From Archegozetes longisetosus (Eukaryota > Arthropoda > Arachnida > Sarcoptiformes > Trhypochthoniidae), in assembly GCA_018873245.2 (NCBI GenBank), contig JAEMBT020000002.1:1184001-1248000 (forward strand): a DNA stretch of 64,000 nucleotides, written 5' to 3'. Each line of letters starts with the position of its first letter. The first letter of the stretch is position 1. A program made the translations under genes and the position numbers. The notes beneath the pieces are model-generated. The model was given only the letters and a program-made list of their open reading frames with translations, was not told where the DNA came from and did no database searches. This document shows, piece after piece, positions 36,164 to 48,381 of the stretch.

Positions 36164-38278
36164 ATGTCTTCAGCGACTGTTGAAACACATCGGGAACCAG
36201 TCCTGAAGCCGGCAGTTAATGCAAAACCGAAGATAATAAATGGATCAAAGAGCAATCAAAACAGCAGTAATAATAATGGCGTTAATAATGGAAACAATTA
36301 TCGGGTTTTAAAACCCGAATCTTATGTCGGATTCGATTCGCTTCCAGAACAGTATGTCTCACGTATAGTGAGAGATGGTTTCGGCTTCAATATTATGACT
36401 TTGGGGCAGACAGGAGTCGGAAAGACCACTTTAATTGACTCACTTTTTAATATGAAATTTCCCGATGTCTCGACTCGTTCTCATAATCTCTCAAACGTCG
36501 ATGTCTTGACTCATAATTATGAGCTTCAGGAGAGAAATATTAAGTTGAAGCTGGGCTTAATCGAGTCCAGAGGTTTTGGTGATCAGATCAATAAAGGTTT
36601 GATTGTATTTCAAATTAGTTTTGATTTGATTTTAAAATGTCAGTTTTAGGTGTTTTTCGATTTTTTCTGATTAATTTCCAATAATTAAATTTGTAGGTCT
36701 ATTTATTAAATAATTTTAATACTTGTCTTTGTTTTTGAGCTTTCAAATTGAACAACTTGTCAGCTTAAATTTAGTCCCTATTGCTTTCCTATACATAGAC
36801 TGTATTCTAAAGCATAAACTCAACTGAATCTCAAGTGATTGAATGACTTTTGATCCAATTTTTAGGTGAATCTTATAAGTCAATTGTGGAATATATTGAT
36901 CAACAGTTTGAGAAATACTTACAGGAAGAGCTCAAAATACATCGAACACAAAACTCTCTAAATGACACTCGAGTCCATGTCTGTCTTTATCTTATATCTC
37001 CAGTCGGACACGGATTGCGAGCGATTGATTTGGTGACTATGAAACAGTTGGACTCGAAGACAAATCTGATTCCAGTGATTGCCAAATCCGATACCATAAC
37101 TAAAGCAGAATTAGACAAACTGAGAGTCAAAATAATGTCTGAAATAGTCTCAAACGGTATTAATATCTATCACTTCCCAACCGATGACCCAGAAGTAGCT
37201 GATTTGAATTCGGCGAACAATGCTTTGATTCCATTCGCAGTTGTTGCGAGTCATGACTTTGTACGAGTTGGTAATAAGCAGATCAGAGCTCGTCAGTACC
37301 CGTGGGGTACAGTTCAAGGTATTCATAATATTTGAATATATATTTAGATCTTAGTCTCATTTTTTCATCTTCAACTAACTTCTGTTGACTATAAGCTTAT
37401 TTTTAGTGCCAGGCCTCTAAAAGGCAACTGATTCTTAATTGATCTAATAACTTAATAAGAAATAATTATTAATAGCTTTATGAGTATTTTTCTCATTCTT
37501 AGTAATTGGTTCTAGAAAAATTAATTTTTGCTTAAATACTGATTTAGAAATTTGAATATTATATTCATTGGCCGATTGTCTATTTTCAATGTTCGTTAAT
37601 CGAAGATTTATGAAAAGATTCTGAAAAACTAATTTTGACTTCATCATTGATTTATTATGTTTGAGAGATAAGGCCAATTCAGATATTATGTGAAAGACTA
37701 ATATTTCGTTGAGATATCCCAAATTTTCAGTATTTTTTGCACTCTTGAGTCATTTCTTATTTAATGACTTATCTATTTGTTTAGTCGAAAACGAAAGTCA
37801 CTGCGATTTTGTGCGACTCCGGGACATGTTATTGAGAATAAATATGGAAGACTTACGCGAAACCACACATTCTCGACATTACGAACTCTACCGTAGAGTA
37901 CGTTTAGAACAAATGGGTTTCGGTAATGAAAAAGACGCACCAAAGACTAGCAGTTTTCAGGAGACATATGAAGCGAGACGAACAGCACATCTGTCTGAAC
38001 TTCAGCGAAAGGAGGATGAGCTGAGACAAGGATTTGTTCAAAGAGTTAAAGAAAAGGAGGCTGAACTCAAAGAAGCAGAAAAAGAACTGCACTCGAGGTT
38101 CGATCGGCTTAAGAAACAGAGTACTGAAGAGAAGAAGAAGTTAGAGATCGATCGACAAAAATTGGACGAAGAGATGGCGGCCTTTGCGGCCAAAAAGGCT
38201 TCAGTTTTGGGTGGTGGCGGAAGCGGTTCTAACCTCACTCTTCAGCAAACTTTGAGTGGAAAAAATAAGAAGAAATAA
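36164..38278 (+). CDS. Septin, SEPT6-group
   Basis: Exons 36164-36596, 36866-37318 and 37795-38278 join in frame. Septins are GTP-binding proteins that form filaments at the cell cortex and cytokinesis sites. An Asn-rich N terminus (about residues 25-47) leads into [14 protein letters not shown] and the P-loop [17 protein letters not shown]. The switch-2 region reads [11 protein letters not shown], without the usual Asp. The G4 motif is AKSD. Further septin hallmarks are [10 protein letters not shown] and the septin-unique element around [20 protein letters not shown]. The C terminus is a coiled coil ([20 protein letters not shown]), the signature of the SEPT6/8/11 group, and ends in a Gly-rich linker and a Lys-rich tip. 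This group is generally GTP-bound without hydrolysis, which fits the altered switch 2. Confidence 0.93.
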
Positions 38279-40277
38279 TAGTAAAGAATTTCTTGTCAAT
38301 TGAAGTATTAATAAATTTTAATAAGTTTTCTCTAAACCACCAAAAATATTAAGTCATTTACTATTAATAAAGTGATTAAATGGCTTCTTAAAGCTCTTCC
38401 TCTATATTAAAATCTATTATTCGCTCAAAAAATAAGTCTTACTTTTCTTTTTATATAGAATTTTCTGCATTTCTATTGTTTAATAAAATATTTTGTTTTC
38501 CTAAGTAATTCATATGTTTTTTACACTATTTTTCATTTATTTTTTATTTATAATTTTCAAAAATACTTTATATAGAAATTGAATATTATTTGTAAAACGT
38601 GAACCATATGCCAAAAATGAAACAATTATCTCATATATCTTAAGAAATTGATTTCTCTATTTGTGTTTTGAAAGTTCAGTTTTTTATATAAATTGTTTTT
38701 TTATAGTAAACACAAAGTAATAATTGTATGCGATTTACGCCTCAACTTATTATTGTATTTGCAATTTATGTACATTTCTCAATAAAATTAGTAATGATTT
38801 GAAAGCAAACCTTATTAGTGTTCAATATCATATTAACTGGATTTGTATAGTAAATCAAACGGATGTATAGGATTAAACTATTATTTAGAGACTACCCAGG
38901 ACTACGGGCAAAAGCCCGTTATTAAGTTCATAAAAAATGAAAATGTTTAAAAAAGTTGTATAATACAATTTAAAACTATTGAACAAATAGTTTTGTGAAA
39001 AGACATTTGTGAGTCTCTCTCATTGTATTATTTAGTCTTAACTTAGAATAACTGTAATGCCTTACTATTAGTCGTGGAATCTTTTGCTTGTATGACAATC
39101 ACTAATATTTATAATGGCATAATTACAAACACAAACACATATACAAAATACACTTCAAATTTCACTTAAAAAACCTTAAAAATTCATGTAAAAAAAGTTC
39201 AACTTAATTTTGCTTATTGTTGTTTTTGTTTGTTTGTTTGTGTACGAGTTACTTGCATGTAGTGCAATGTGTTTCCTGTTGAGCACTTTGTTTATTTAAA
39301 TTGTATTATATTTGAATTAAGTGGCGTATTTACGAAATTCAAAAATAGAGTAGTAGCTCATTTTTAGTCTAAAAAACATCTTTAATCAACTCTTTGTATC
39401 AGACGGAAAACATTGAAATTAGTCTGATTTGTTTGTGATCACTACGAACAAGGTTTATGGCTGGTCGCACAGAAAGAGCATATAAGCATTTTATTATATA
39501 GATTAGTGTGATGCTTAATGAAAGGTTACACTAAATAAAACAATAATGGTCTATAGCAACCAGAACTAACGCGTTGTGATGGCTCCCTATTTTGCCATAA
39601 TACTCAACATATCAGTAGACTCGCGGAATATTAAATAATGATAGTAAGGCAAGTTAAAAAAACTTAGCAGCAAATCAATGCTGACCATAGGGAGATTGGT
39701 ACTGCAACTGTATTTTTATTACCGCTACCGAGGATCACTGTTTTATTGAGTGTACGTTAACAGATATAAAATTGTAAAGACAGCAGATTGATGAACTGCA
39801 CTTAGGCTTAAGTGTGACTTAACCATATTGCCCGTACGAGAAGGAGCGATAGTTTAAGTTTGAAGTTTCTACAATTAAAACTTAACTGCGCTAGGGTTTT
39901 ATCTGTCGAATCTAGACAAAATCTAAAATAGATTTGGAATTATCAATTTTTGAAAAGTGACCCTTAATTTAAGTATAATTTGTGAAAAGGCTGTAAAGCA
40001 TGCATCAACTCAAATATGAATGAATGCATCGAATTTCTTACAAAGAACTTGTCATACTTTATTTCATACTTAAGTCTTCATTAAACTTGACAAACAAATG
40101 AACTTTACAAATACTCAACAAATCGTATTTCTATGATAAGATCACTCTATGAAAAGTTCACTATTTGTAAAGTTGAAAGATATCGATTTTGAATTGTCAC
40201 TATTGGATAGTCTTTATGTTTGTTGAGACGCATCGCCAACAGTTCTCAAACTCAAATTTTATACAGAGCCAAAAATA
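38279..40277. other. Intergenic between the two septin genes
   Basis: AT-rich sequence with short T-rich runs. No coding exon recognised. Confidence 0.45.
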
Positions 40278-42512
40278 ATGAACGAATTAGAAGATATCGC
40301 TCAAAACGATATTAATAATAATGGCGTTTATAACGAAAATAATTATCAGGTATTAATCGATTCACTTGCAGCGCAATACGTCTCACGTATGGTAAGAAAT
40401 GGTTTTGACCTTAATATCATGGTTTTGGGTCAGACAGGAGTTGGAAAAACTACTTTAATTGATTCACTCTTTAATATGAAATTTCCTGATGTCTCTACTC
40501 GTTCTCATAATTTGTCAAACATCGATGTCTTAACTCATTATTATGAGCTTCAAGAGAGAAAAATCAAGTTGAAGTTTGGTTTAGTCGAGGCTAGAATTTT
40601 TGCCGATTACTCAACCAAAGGTTTTAATTTAGTTTCTATTGTGCTCCCTAACATAGACTTTATTCTTAGACATATACTCGATTGAAACACGAGTTAATTC
40701 ATTTTGATTGAGTTTTTAGGTCAATCCTGTAAATCTGTTGTCGATTACATCGATCAACAGTTCGAGAGGTACTTACAAGAAGAGCTCAAAATTCATCGAA
40801 ATATTTCTGGTGACACTCGAATTCATGTTTGTATTTATCTGCTGTCTCCAGACGGATATGGATTGAAAGAAGATTTGGAGACAATGAAACAGTTGGATTC
40901 TAAGACAAATTTGATTCCAGTTATCGCCAAATCCGATACAATAAGTTTAACAAAATTGGATAAATTGAGAGTGAAAATAATGTCCGAAATAACGTCGAGT
41001 GGCATCAATATCTATCGATTCCCAACTGATGACCCAGAAGTGGCTCATTTGAATTCTGTGAGCAACACTTTAATTCCATTTGCCGTTGCGGCGAGTCATC
41101 ATTTCGTTAGGGTTGAGAATAAATTAATTCTAGCTCAACAACAGTCTTGGGATACAGTTGGAGGTATCACAAATACTTTAGTTTCACTTAATTTATTGAT
41201 TGTATTCAAAATTTTCTCATTATTTCATTTTAACCAATATTCCTATTGATGAAAAGACGTTTATTATTAGTTCTCTACAAAACTATTTAAACTTAGTTAC
41301 GTTTATCTGAGTAGAGCGTTTAGTAAATTTATTAATATTTGCTTAATTACAAAATCAATTGATTCTATAATTTCTAAAGAAATAATTTTTCTCTCGTTTC
41401 TCAGCTTAATTAAGAGTTTGAATATTTTAATCTTTAAGCTCTCAAGTTCTTAATCTAAATATTTTGTATAATAAATTTTAAGTTGAGAATCGTTCAACAG
41501 TTCTTTGACTCATCTTATTCTTAGTGAACGGACTTTTAGTTTGAGAGGTATTGAAACTAGTCTTAAATACAAATATGATATATAGCATTGGCCTCCTGTA
41601 CCTTAACTGCAAATAGGCAAACTTAATCTCATATGAACCATATTTTGTAATTTGAAGGATAAACGCTTTAATAAGCTTTGAAACGATTTGTATAAAAGAT
41701 ATCAAACAATTAGTTACGGAATGAGAAATGAAAAATGATGTCGAATTGTTTGCGTTAATGCTCTCTCAAAAAGACATTTCCTACATGGCTCTAAATAACT
41801 GTTTTTTACTCTACTCCTTACTAAATTATGAGATCTTTAATCAAAAATTTATCTTAGATCTTAAAAATTAATTTTTCTCTTGACTACAAATTTGAATGAC
41901 CTTAGTTACTTAATCAAATTCTTTTTTTTAATAGTCTTTCTATTTGTATAGTTCAAAATGAAATTGATAGCGATTTTGCGCTACTTCAGGATATCTTATT
42001 TAGAATAAATACTTTGGATCTAAAGCAAACGACCCATTGTCGACATTACGAACTCTACCGTAGAGTACGTTTAGAGCAAATGGGATTTCGTCATGGAAAA
42101 GAAACGCCAAAAACTAGCCCTCTTCAGAAGACATGCGAAGCGAGACGAACAGCGCATCTATCGGCGACTCCAACGAATATCAAGTGAGTCCACACAGTTT
42201 ATTAAAGTTTTTACAATATAACTAGATCTAGTTAATTTCTTCTCAAATAGTTTCTAATGAATAACTCTTAACCTTAGATTCAATTTAAGGGGATCTGTGC
42301 CCTCTGGATCCCTGTACGGGCGACGCCACTGTTTTTATTCTTTGGACAAGAAGCGAAAATTTGAAAAAAGGGTTCGTCGTTCACTCAATACAGCTTTTAT
42401 TGCCGATAATTCTTTTGATTTGGACGATGACACAAACAGCACAGCTGTTTCTAATTTTATTCTACAGACTTCAAGTCAAAAGAAGAAAAAAGTTCGATTT
42501 AATATTGAATAA
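40278..42512 (+). CDS. Divergent septin paralogue with replaced C terminus
   Basis: A local duplicate of the septin at 36.2 kb with identical intron positions: exons 40278-40620, 40720-41163 and 41952-42183, then a probable fourth exon 42290-42512. The P-loop [17 protein letters not shown] is intact, but switch 2 has decayed to EARIFADYSTK and the [10 protein letters not shown] region has become AQQQSWDTVG. Exon 3 keeps [15 protein letters not shown] but stops resembling the parent after EARRTAHLS. Either it ends at a TGA (42185-42187), or a good GTGAGT donor at 42184 joins exon 4, giving a basic tail ending KKKKVRFNIE instead of the coiled coil. All frames are open, so it may be expressed. 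GTPase function and septin pairing through the coiled coil are doubtful. Confidence 0.75.
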
Positions 42513-42947
42513 CTTCTTAAGCTCTTTCTCTATGTTGAAAATCTACGGTTTGCCTTATAAATATGTTTTAATTTCTTCTGGTAAACAATTTTCTGAGTCT
42601 TGTTTAAAAAGTTTATTTCTAGTTTTTATCCAATTCATAGTTTTCACGCTATCGATTTTTATTTACAATTTCACAAATACATTAAATAGAATTTGAACAT
42701 TATTTTAATTGATGTTACGAAAAAATAAACAATTCATATTTTATAAGAAACTATTTCTGAATACAAATATTATTTTCAAAGTTTTGGTTCTCTGCTTCTC
42801 AAATATTTAATCAACGTTTTCGAAAATACTGAAGGTTAACTTTCTTTAATTAAAAGATTCATTAAAATTGATCTCAAGCTTTAATACTAATTGAAATTTG
42901 TGATACTTGGAATTCAAATTTTATTAAAATCCTTCACAGTTATACTT

Positions 42948-43590
42948 GATAATTTACAACTTGCTGAACTAAAAGATATAAATTAAAAATTAGAACCGAT
43001 CACAACATAAACTTGTTTCATAGTATTCTCTACTATTTCTAATCCTTTCTCAAATCTAATTGTTCATTCATTGATCGCAGAACTTCTCGAATGGATTTCA
43101 GATGTTCAACGATTAAGTCGTTTAACACTATCTTGAATTTTCCGGTATCTATACCTCTATTAACAAACTTTTCCAGAACTCAAACCACCAAATAATGGAA
43201 AGATGAGAACTAAATTACTAAACACCTGGTCTGGAGATCGGGTCAAAAGTCACTTTAGGAACCATATCAGTGACCGCTCTCTTACGCTTCAGTCTTATTT
43301 CATTCGCAGAACGATTCCGAACCTAAACTTCAAATCTAGATCTAATTTTGATATTTTCTTCCCTAGACTTTTGAGATTTTTAGTACGACTTATGAGATGA
43401 ATAAATGAGCTCAAATTTAAAACAATCAATGACTGAAGGAATAGATTAGAAATAAAGATAACTAGTACTTGGAACTAAGCAAATCTATTGAATGAAGCCA
43501 TATTTGTAGTTGTGGACCAATGACCTCGAAATGAAATAACCGAATGTTTTGATGTGAAACACTTATTAAAATCTAAACCTAAATCGCTTA
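42948..43590 (-). pseudogene. Decayed partial copy of WARS2
   Basis: Closely parallels 62915-63850, including exonic blocks, the intron between the last two exons and the 3' flank, but with frameshifts and stops. Matching pieces include CTTGTTTCATAGT, CACTATCTTGAATTTTCC and TCGGGTCAAAAGTCAC. Because intron and flank were copied too, it arose by DNA duplication and not by retroposition. No product is expected. Confidence 0.85.
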
Positions 43591-43748
43591 ATAATTTTGC
43601 TGACAATTTTAAACTCAAAGTTTAGTCAATTGCCGAATAGTTTAATGAGTAAAAAATTAGGATTGAATCAACTGTGCTTTGAGAGCAGGCATTACATAAT
43701 TAAATGAGTGTTGAAAACTTGCATTTAGCTAGCAAAAATCATTATAAT

Positions 43749-45348
43749 TTATTCACTTCTTCTGAAAGATTCACGTTCCATGAACTTATCAAATAAATGT
43801 TTGCTATATTCGCCATTCATTTCCTTAAAGGCTTCAGTTTTCCGAATTTTATCTAATTTGTTAATTGAGAACTCGAAACACAAATCTTCTAATTCCGGAC
43901 AATTATACTTAACAGCAGCAGAATATAAAGTGCAAACATTTTCAACGGTAATGCAGTTCTCAATAATCTGAACGCATTCAACTTTAAGCTCATCTTCAAA
44001 ATAACCATTGGCTAAATCTAACAAATCAATGAGCTCTTCGATCTCTTCTAATTCGATACAATCGGTATAAAGATACTTAATGAACGCGAAATAAACATTG
44101 TATGGAAAATCAGTAATCTCTATCTCATTTGTTTTGCTCTCAGACCATCCCTTTGAAAATAATGATTTGAAGTGTTCGCAACTATTTTCGAGAAACCATC
44201 TGTGAGCATAAATATAATGGTCTCCTATTTTGATCTTAATATCACTCTTCTCTGGATTGTTGAAGGCTTGGCTCAAACATTTCATCAACCTCTTAGTTGG
44301 CTTATTTTGATTGAATTGGATCGGTTTGTGTGTAATTTTTCTTTTGGCATAAGTCGCAAATATATCGTTAAATGATTGAAAGTAAGTACTCATTGGGATT
44401 GTGATCACTTCATTATCACAATCACCCCAAACATAACTGTTATTTTGAGACAAGGCCATCGAAATACTTGATAGAGCATCTGAAGCGATGTCAATGAATT
44501 TTACTGACTTGACTATTTTTACAGGAATATTCTGATTAGATTGAGACCCATTCCCAAGTTGTCCGCAATTATTGTACCCAAATGTATAGATATCTCCATC
44601 TGTTGACAACAAGATGCTGTGATACAAGCCACCACTTATTCGCTTAATTAGTATGTTATCCAATGAAATGATTCTATTGACAAATGCTTGTTTAGTATTA
44701 TTTCCTATTCCCAACTGTCCATAATTATTGAGACCCCAACTGAAGACTTTTCCATTTTCGGTCAAAGCTAATGAATGCTGTCCACCGCATGAAATCGAGA
44801 TAACTTTCTCATCATTGAGACCACTTACTTTTCTTGGTGCTATCTGAGTAGTATTGGTTGAATTACTACATTCCCCATTTAGATTCAAACCAAACGCGAA
44901 CACTTCTCCTGTTTTTGTTAAAACTAGTGAATGATTAGAACCGCAACTTATTTGAACAACTATTTCCTCATTCATTGAAACGTGCTCTGGTTTATAGTAA
45001 ACATTATTCTTGGCTCGATTCCCTAACTGTCCGTAATTGTTGAGACCCCATGAGTACAATTGACCACTTTTTTGTCAAGCCGATCATGAAGCTAGAGCCA
45101 GAAGATATGTCAATGATTTGTTTATCATTCAATTCAGTTAAAGGTGTCGGTTCGAGTATTAGACCAGTTAGACCCAAACCCAAACACCCATTAGTGTTGT
45201 CTCCGAACGCGAACACTTTATCATCTTTAGAGACAATTATTATATCGTTGCCATTATCACCAAAAACAAAAACAAGTTTAACGTTTGAAGTAATTTTAGA
45301 CTTCAATTTATGTAAAGCCTTAAACTTATAATCATTTATATTCGCCAT
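43749..45348 (-). CDS. RCC1-BTB protein (RCBTB-like), single exon with one-base frameshift
   Basis: Starting at the ATG at 45348 (MANINDYKF), the frame shows an RCC1 repeat, then shifts by one base at a six-A run (45068-45073) and continues as QLYSWGLNNYGQLGNR and further RCC1 blades (GGQHSLALTENGKVFSWG, GGLYHSILLSTDGDIYTFG). A BTB domain follows (SDIKIKIGDHYIYAHRWFL, KYLYTDCIELEE), then the BACK-like C terminus. The total of about 533 residues equals the usual RCBTB length. Such proteins pair an RCC1 propeller with a BTB module often used as a cullin-3 adaptor. The shift is either an assembly error in the homopolymer or a young lesion; everything else is open over 1.6 kb. Confidence 0.85.
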
Positions 45349-46075
45349 TTGTGTTGCACTTCTAATGATAAAGCTTTTTAATAGCAACGTTCGTGCTGAG
45401 TTTTTGATAAGAAAATAAAAAAAAATTATAATACAACTGAATGCAGTTTTTAACCAATATGATTATTAATCACTCAAATAAATATTTGATAGATTAAAGC
45501 GAGGAATTGGTCAACTTTCCACATAATAGCATAAATTATTTGTGCACAGACTTTAAAACAAATACTTTCTATGCTATATTTTGTATTACATGAGACAAGA
45601 AATGAAGAGCTGTAGTTACACGAAGGGCGAATATATTGTAAAATTGTATTATAAGTATCTTTAAAAGTCTATGATTTCTAAATGTGCAATTTATTCTTAT
45701 CCTATTTAATAGTTCCCAAGGCAAAACTAAAATTATCTACTAATTGGTCAACCTTGAATTGTTTTTCAGTTGCATTACAACTAGGCTATGTAATCGCTGT
45801 TTCATTTTTGCAAATTATCAGTATTAACTGATATTAAATGTATCAGGTATTCGAAACCCTTGAAAATACTCATACAGCAAAACCTCGATATTATAACAAA
45901 GAGGAGTGAGTAATCTCTACCGTACATTGATGCATCCTCTATAACGAAATAACGCTAAAAAGCGAATAATCGTGGACAAAAGCTCGAAATTTCGAAATCA
46001 AAATCAAGAATCTTTTCTAAAATTCTATTTTAACTCATTTTCAGGCTCAATAATGATGAACACTTGTTTTCATTT
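45349..46075. other. Intergenic, with a possible transposon end at ~45886
   Basis: AT-rich. At about 45885, CAGCAAAACCTCGATATTAT next to TA resembles pogo/Tigger ends (compare 56881), but no partner end or transposase accompanies it. Confidence 0.35.
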
Positions 46076-46076
46076 A

Positions 46077-47872
46077 TTAGGTCAATCAGTAATTCCATGG
46101 ACTCGGATAATTTTTTATCTTGTTGTCATAGGATGTTAATTGTTATTATTTGTTATCTTAACAAGTATGGCTGTACAGAAGACACTCCGTTTTATTTTAT
46201 TGTTTTTAACACTCAGTTTTGAAGAATGCATAAAAATTGACGAAATTCGTGCTAGTGTTAAAGATGAAGAGTAAAGAGCCTGGATCAAGATTGAAGTTAT
46301 ACAGAACACTCCAGTATCTCAAGTTTTATGAAAGTTAACAAGGGCACTTGGAAGTCGAGTATTTAAAAAAAAGCGCGGTATACAACTGGTACCACCAATT
46401 TGAATCTGGAACGCGATATGAAACTTATGATTTGCCTCATCCTGGTAGACCTACAACAATTACTGATCCTCAGCACGAAGAGAAACTTGAACAGTTAATG
46501 CAAGAAAGCTGAGCATGGCGTATTGAAGATTCGACAGATGAGTTAAGTATAAGTTATGGAAGCCCTTGGAAGTTACTACATAATATGGGGTATCGTAAAA
46601 TATCAAGCAAGTGGGTTCCTCATGAATTAACACCAAGCCAAATGAAAAAAAGAAGGGAAACTTGCGCTAAATTAGTTGAACACTATAGCAAAGACCATGA
46701 ATTTGTTAGCCATATCATAGCTATTGATGAAATATAGATCAAGAGTTATGATCCTACTGATGCTTAACTAGGGTGATTAAGTCAAAAAATTTTAAATGCG
46801 GGACAAAATAATTTTGGCCCCCTTACAAAATTTTTTAAAGAGTTTTAACCTGATTGAAGTTACAAATCACAGTTTGAAATAACAATTATTTGAAATATAA
46901 ACTAAAGACTTGATTGAGAACTGCACTTTATAGGAGTCACACACGATGTGAATGAAAACAAGGTATCAGACAAATGGATTAAAACTCTTTATCTAAAGAC
47001 TTCTACATATTTTAAGATAAGAAACGTGTTGACAATAAAATTACGTTATTTGCATTAAATAAAAACATACAATGGAAATCTGTTAAGATAAATCTTAAAA
47101 TGTGTGATATTTTCCGTCCCGCAAAGGATGTATACGACATGCGGGACACAACTCTTAAATGTGGGACAATCTCGCACAATGCGAGACACTCGGTCACCCT
47201 ATGCTTAACTGTCTCGCGAATGGCGCTTACCAGAAGAACCACCGTAATGAAATTTTCAAAATTCAATTTTAAAAACCAAATACATTTCTTTTCCATTAGA
47301 CCCCAAAAAGTATGTTCAAATATTGCTGACTGGAAGATGATGCTAATTGTACCTTTTTATCAGGATCGTATTCTTAGTTATCAAATTTTACCCAAAAATA
47401 CAGATGTTAATGGGGAAGTGTTTTTCATATTTCTAAGCGATTATGTTTGGCCATCTGTTCATAAATATGCAATACATAAGCCCATCATCTTAATGGATAA
47501 TGCAAAACCTCATTATAGTGAAGTGGTCATGAATTTTTTAGCAGAGCAAAAATGGGAAATTTTGGAAAACCCACCCTATAGTCCTGATATGAACCCCTAT
47601 GATTACGACGGTATTGCCAGAATAAAGCACCCTCTCAAAGGTATTCAATTCACTCATGAAGCAGAATTAGAAAAGGTTTCAAAGTTGTCAATTGATGGCA
47701 TTAATATAAGGGGTGAATTCAAAGGGATGAAATATTTGTACGATCAATGGGAAGATATTATGAGAAATGAGGGAGACTATATTGTTGATTAATACAATAA
47801 ACACTAATATATATCTATTCTATATCAAAAAAATTCTAATTGAACTTTCCACGGAATTACTGATTAACCTAA
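46077..47872 (+). mobile_element. Mariner element (copy B) with intron, split by a hAT MITE
   Basis: The ends TTAGGTCAATCAGTAATTCC (46077) and its near-complement (to 47872) are each next to TA. The transposase reads from about 46260: HTH region, YDLPHPGRPTTITDP, ISSKWVPHELTPSQ, the first catalytic block IAIDE, then a MITE insertion at 46769-47201. It continues LSREWRLPEEPP, then a 56-bp GT-AG interval (47244-47299), then QKVCSNIADWK, the second catalytic block LMDNAKPHY, and NPPYSPDMNPYDYD. Several stops make it inactive. Without the MITE and one target copy it is about 1355 bp. Confidence 0.88.
46769..47201. mobile_element. hAT MITE inside the mariner, perfect 8-bp target duplication
   Basis: 433 bp with inverted ends TAGGGTGA and TCACCCTA, flanked by TGCTTAAC on both sides (46761-46768 and 47202-47209). 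Short subterminal GCGGGACA/TGTGGGAC motifs occur near both ends. It has no transposase of its own. Removing it restores the mariner reading frame exactly across the junction. Confidence 0.92.
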
Positions 47873-48013
47873 TACATATATTCATAGTGAGTTATGAAAA
47901 ATTTTCAGAGTTAAAAGAGATACTCGAAAGAAACTAAAGATGAATCGATTATTGAAGAACTAAATGATACTGTTTGAAAATGGATTATAAGATATGTAAG
48001 ACAATTAATGCAA

Positions 48014-48380
48014 ACATAGCCCGAGTATTTTTAGAAAAACGACAAGAAGTGTACTGAGCTCAACACTGTTAATTATTTTATACCCAAGGGTTAGTCGAAC
48101 AATTAAGCACGAATATCTTTCAATATATCTTTGACTAGTATTAAATCATAATTCAATTCTTAACCAATATAATTTATGAAAACATGACAAACATTTATTC
48201 GAACTAAAATACACAAAACTATAAACTAAAGGTTTTGAACAATCTATTTTGCAAAACTCGATGCACTTATTTAAAGTTTATACAAATACTCATTTCTTAG
48301 TAGCGCTCATATTTTAATAATCAAGCTATTATATTCCTATTTAATATGACAATTTTCAATAAATAATACTCAGACTATGT
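48014..48380. mobile_element. MITE with ACATAGCCC ends, copy 2
   Basis: About 367 bp, starting ACATAGCCCGAGTATT and ending AATACTCAGACTATGT. It is the diverged partner of 11885-12256 in the same orientation. Its last base is part of the TA that borders the mariner at 48382, so the two elements abut. Confidence 0.65.
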
Positions 48381-48381
48381 A

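Noticed and set aside
37904..38238. Minus-strand open frames across the septin coiled-coil exon
   Set aside because: Shadows of the Glu/Lys-rich coding sequence.
11290..39640. Weak similarity between about 11325-11400 and about 39565-39640
   Set aside because: A few shared words (GCGTTGT.ATGG, CCATAAT) only; too weak to call a repeat family by eye.
47012..47296. Minus frame of 94 codons
   Set aside because: Spans the MITE and mariner junction; no meaning as a single gene.
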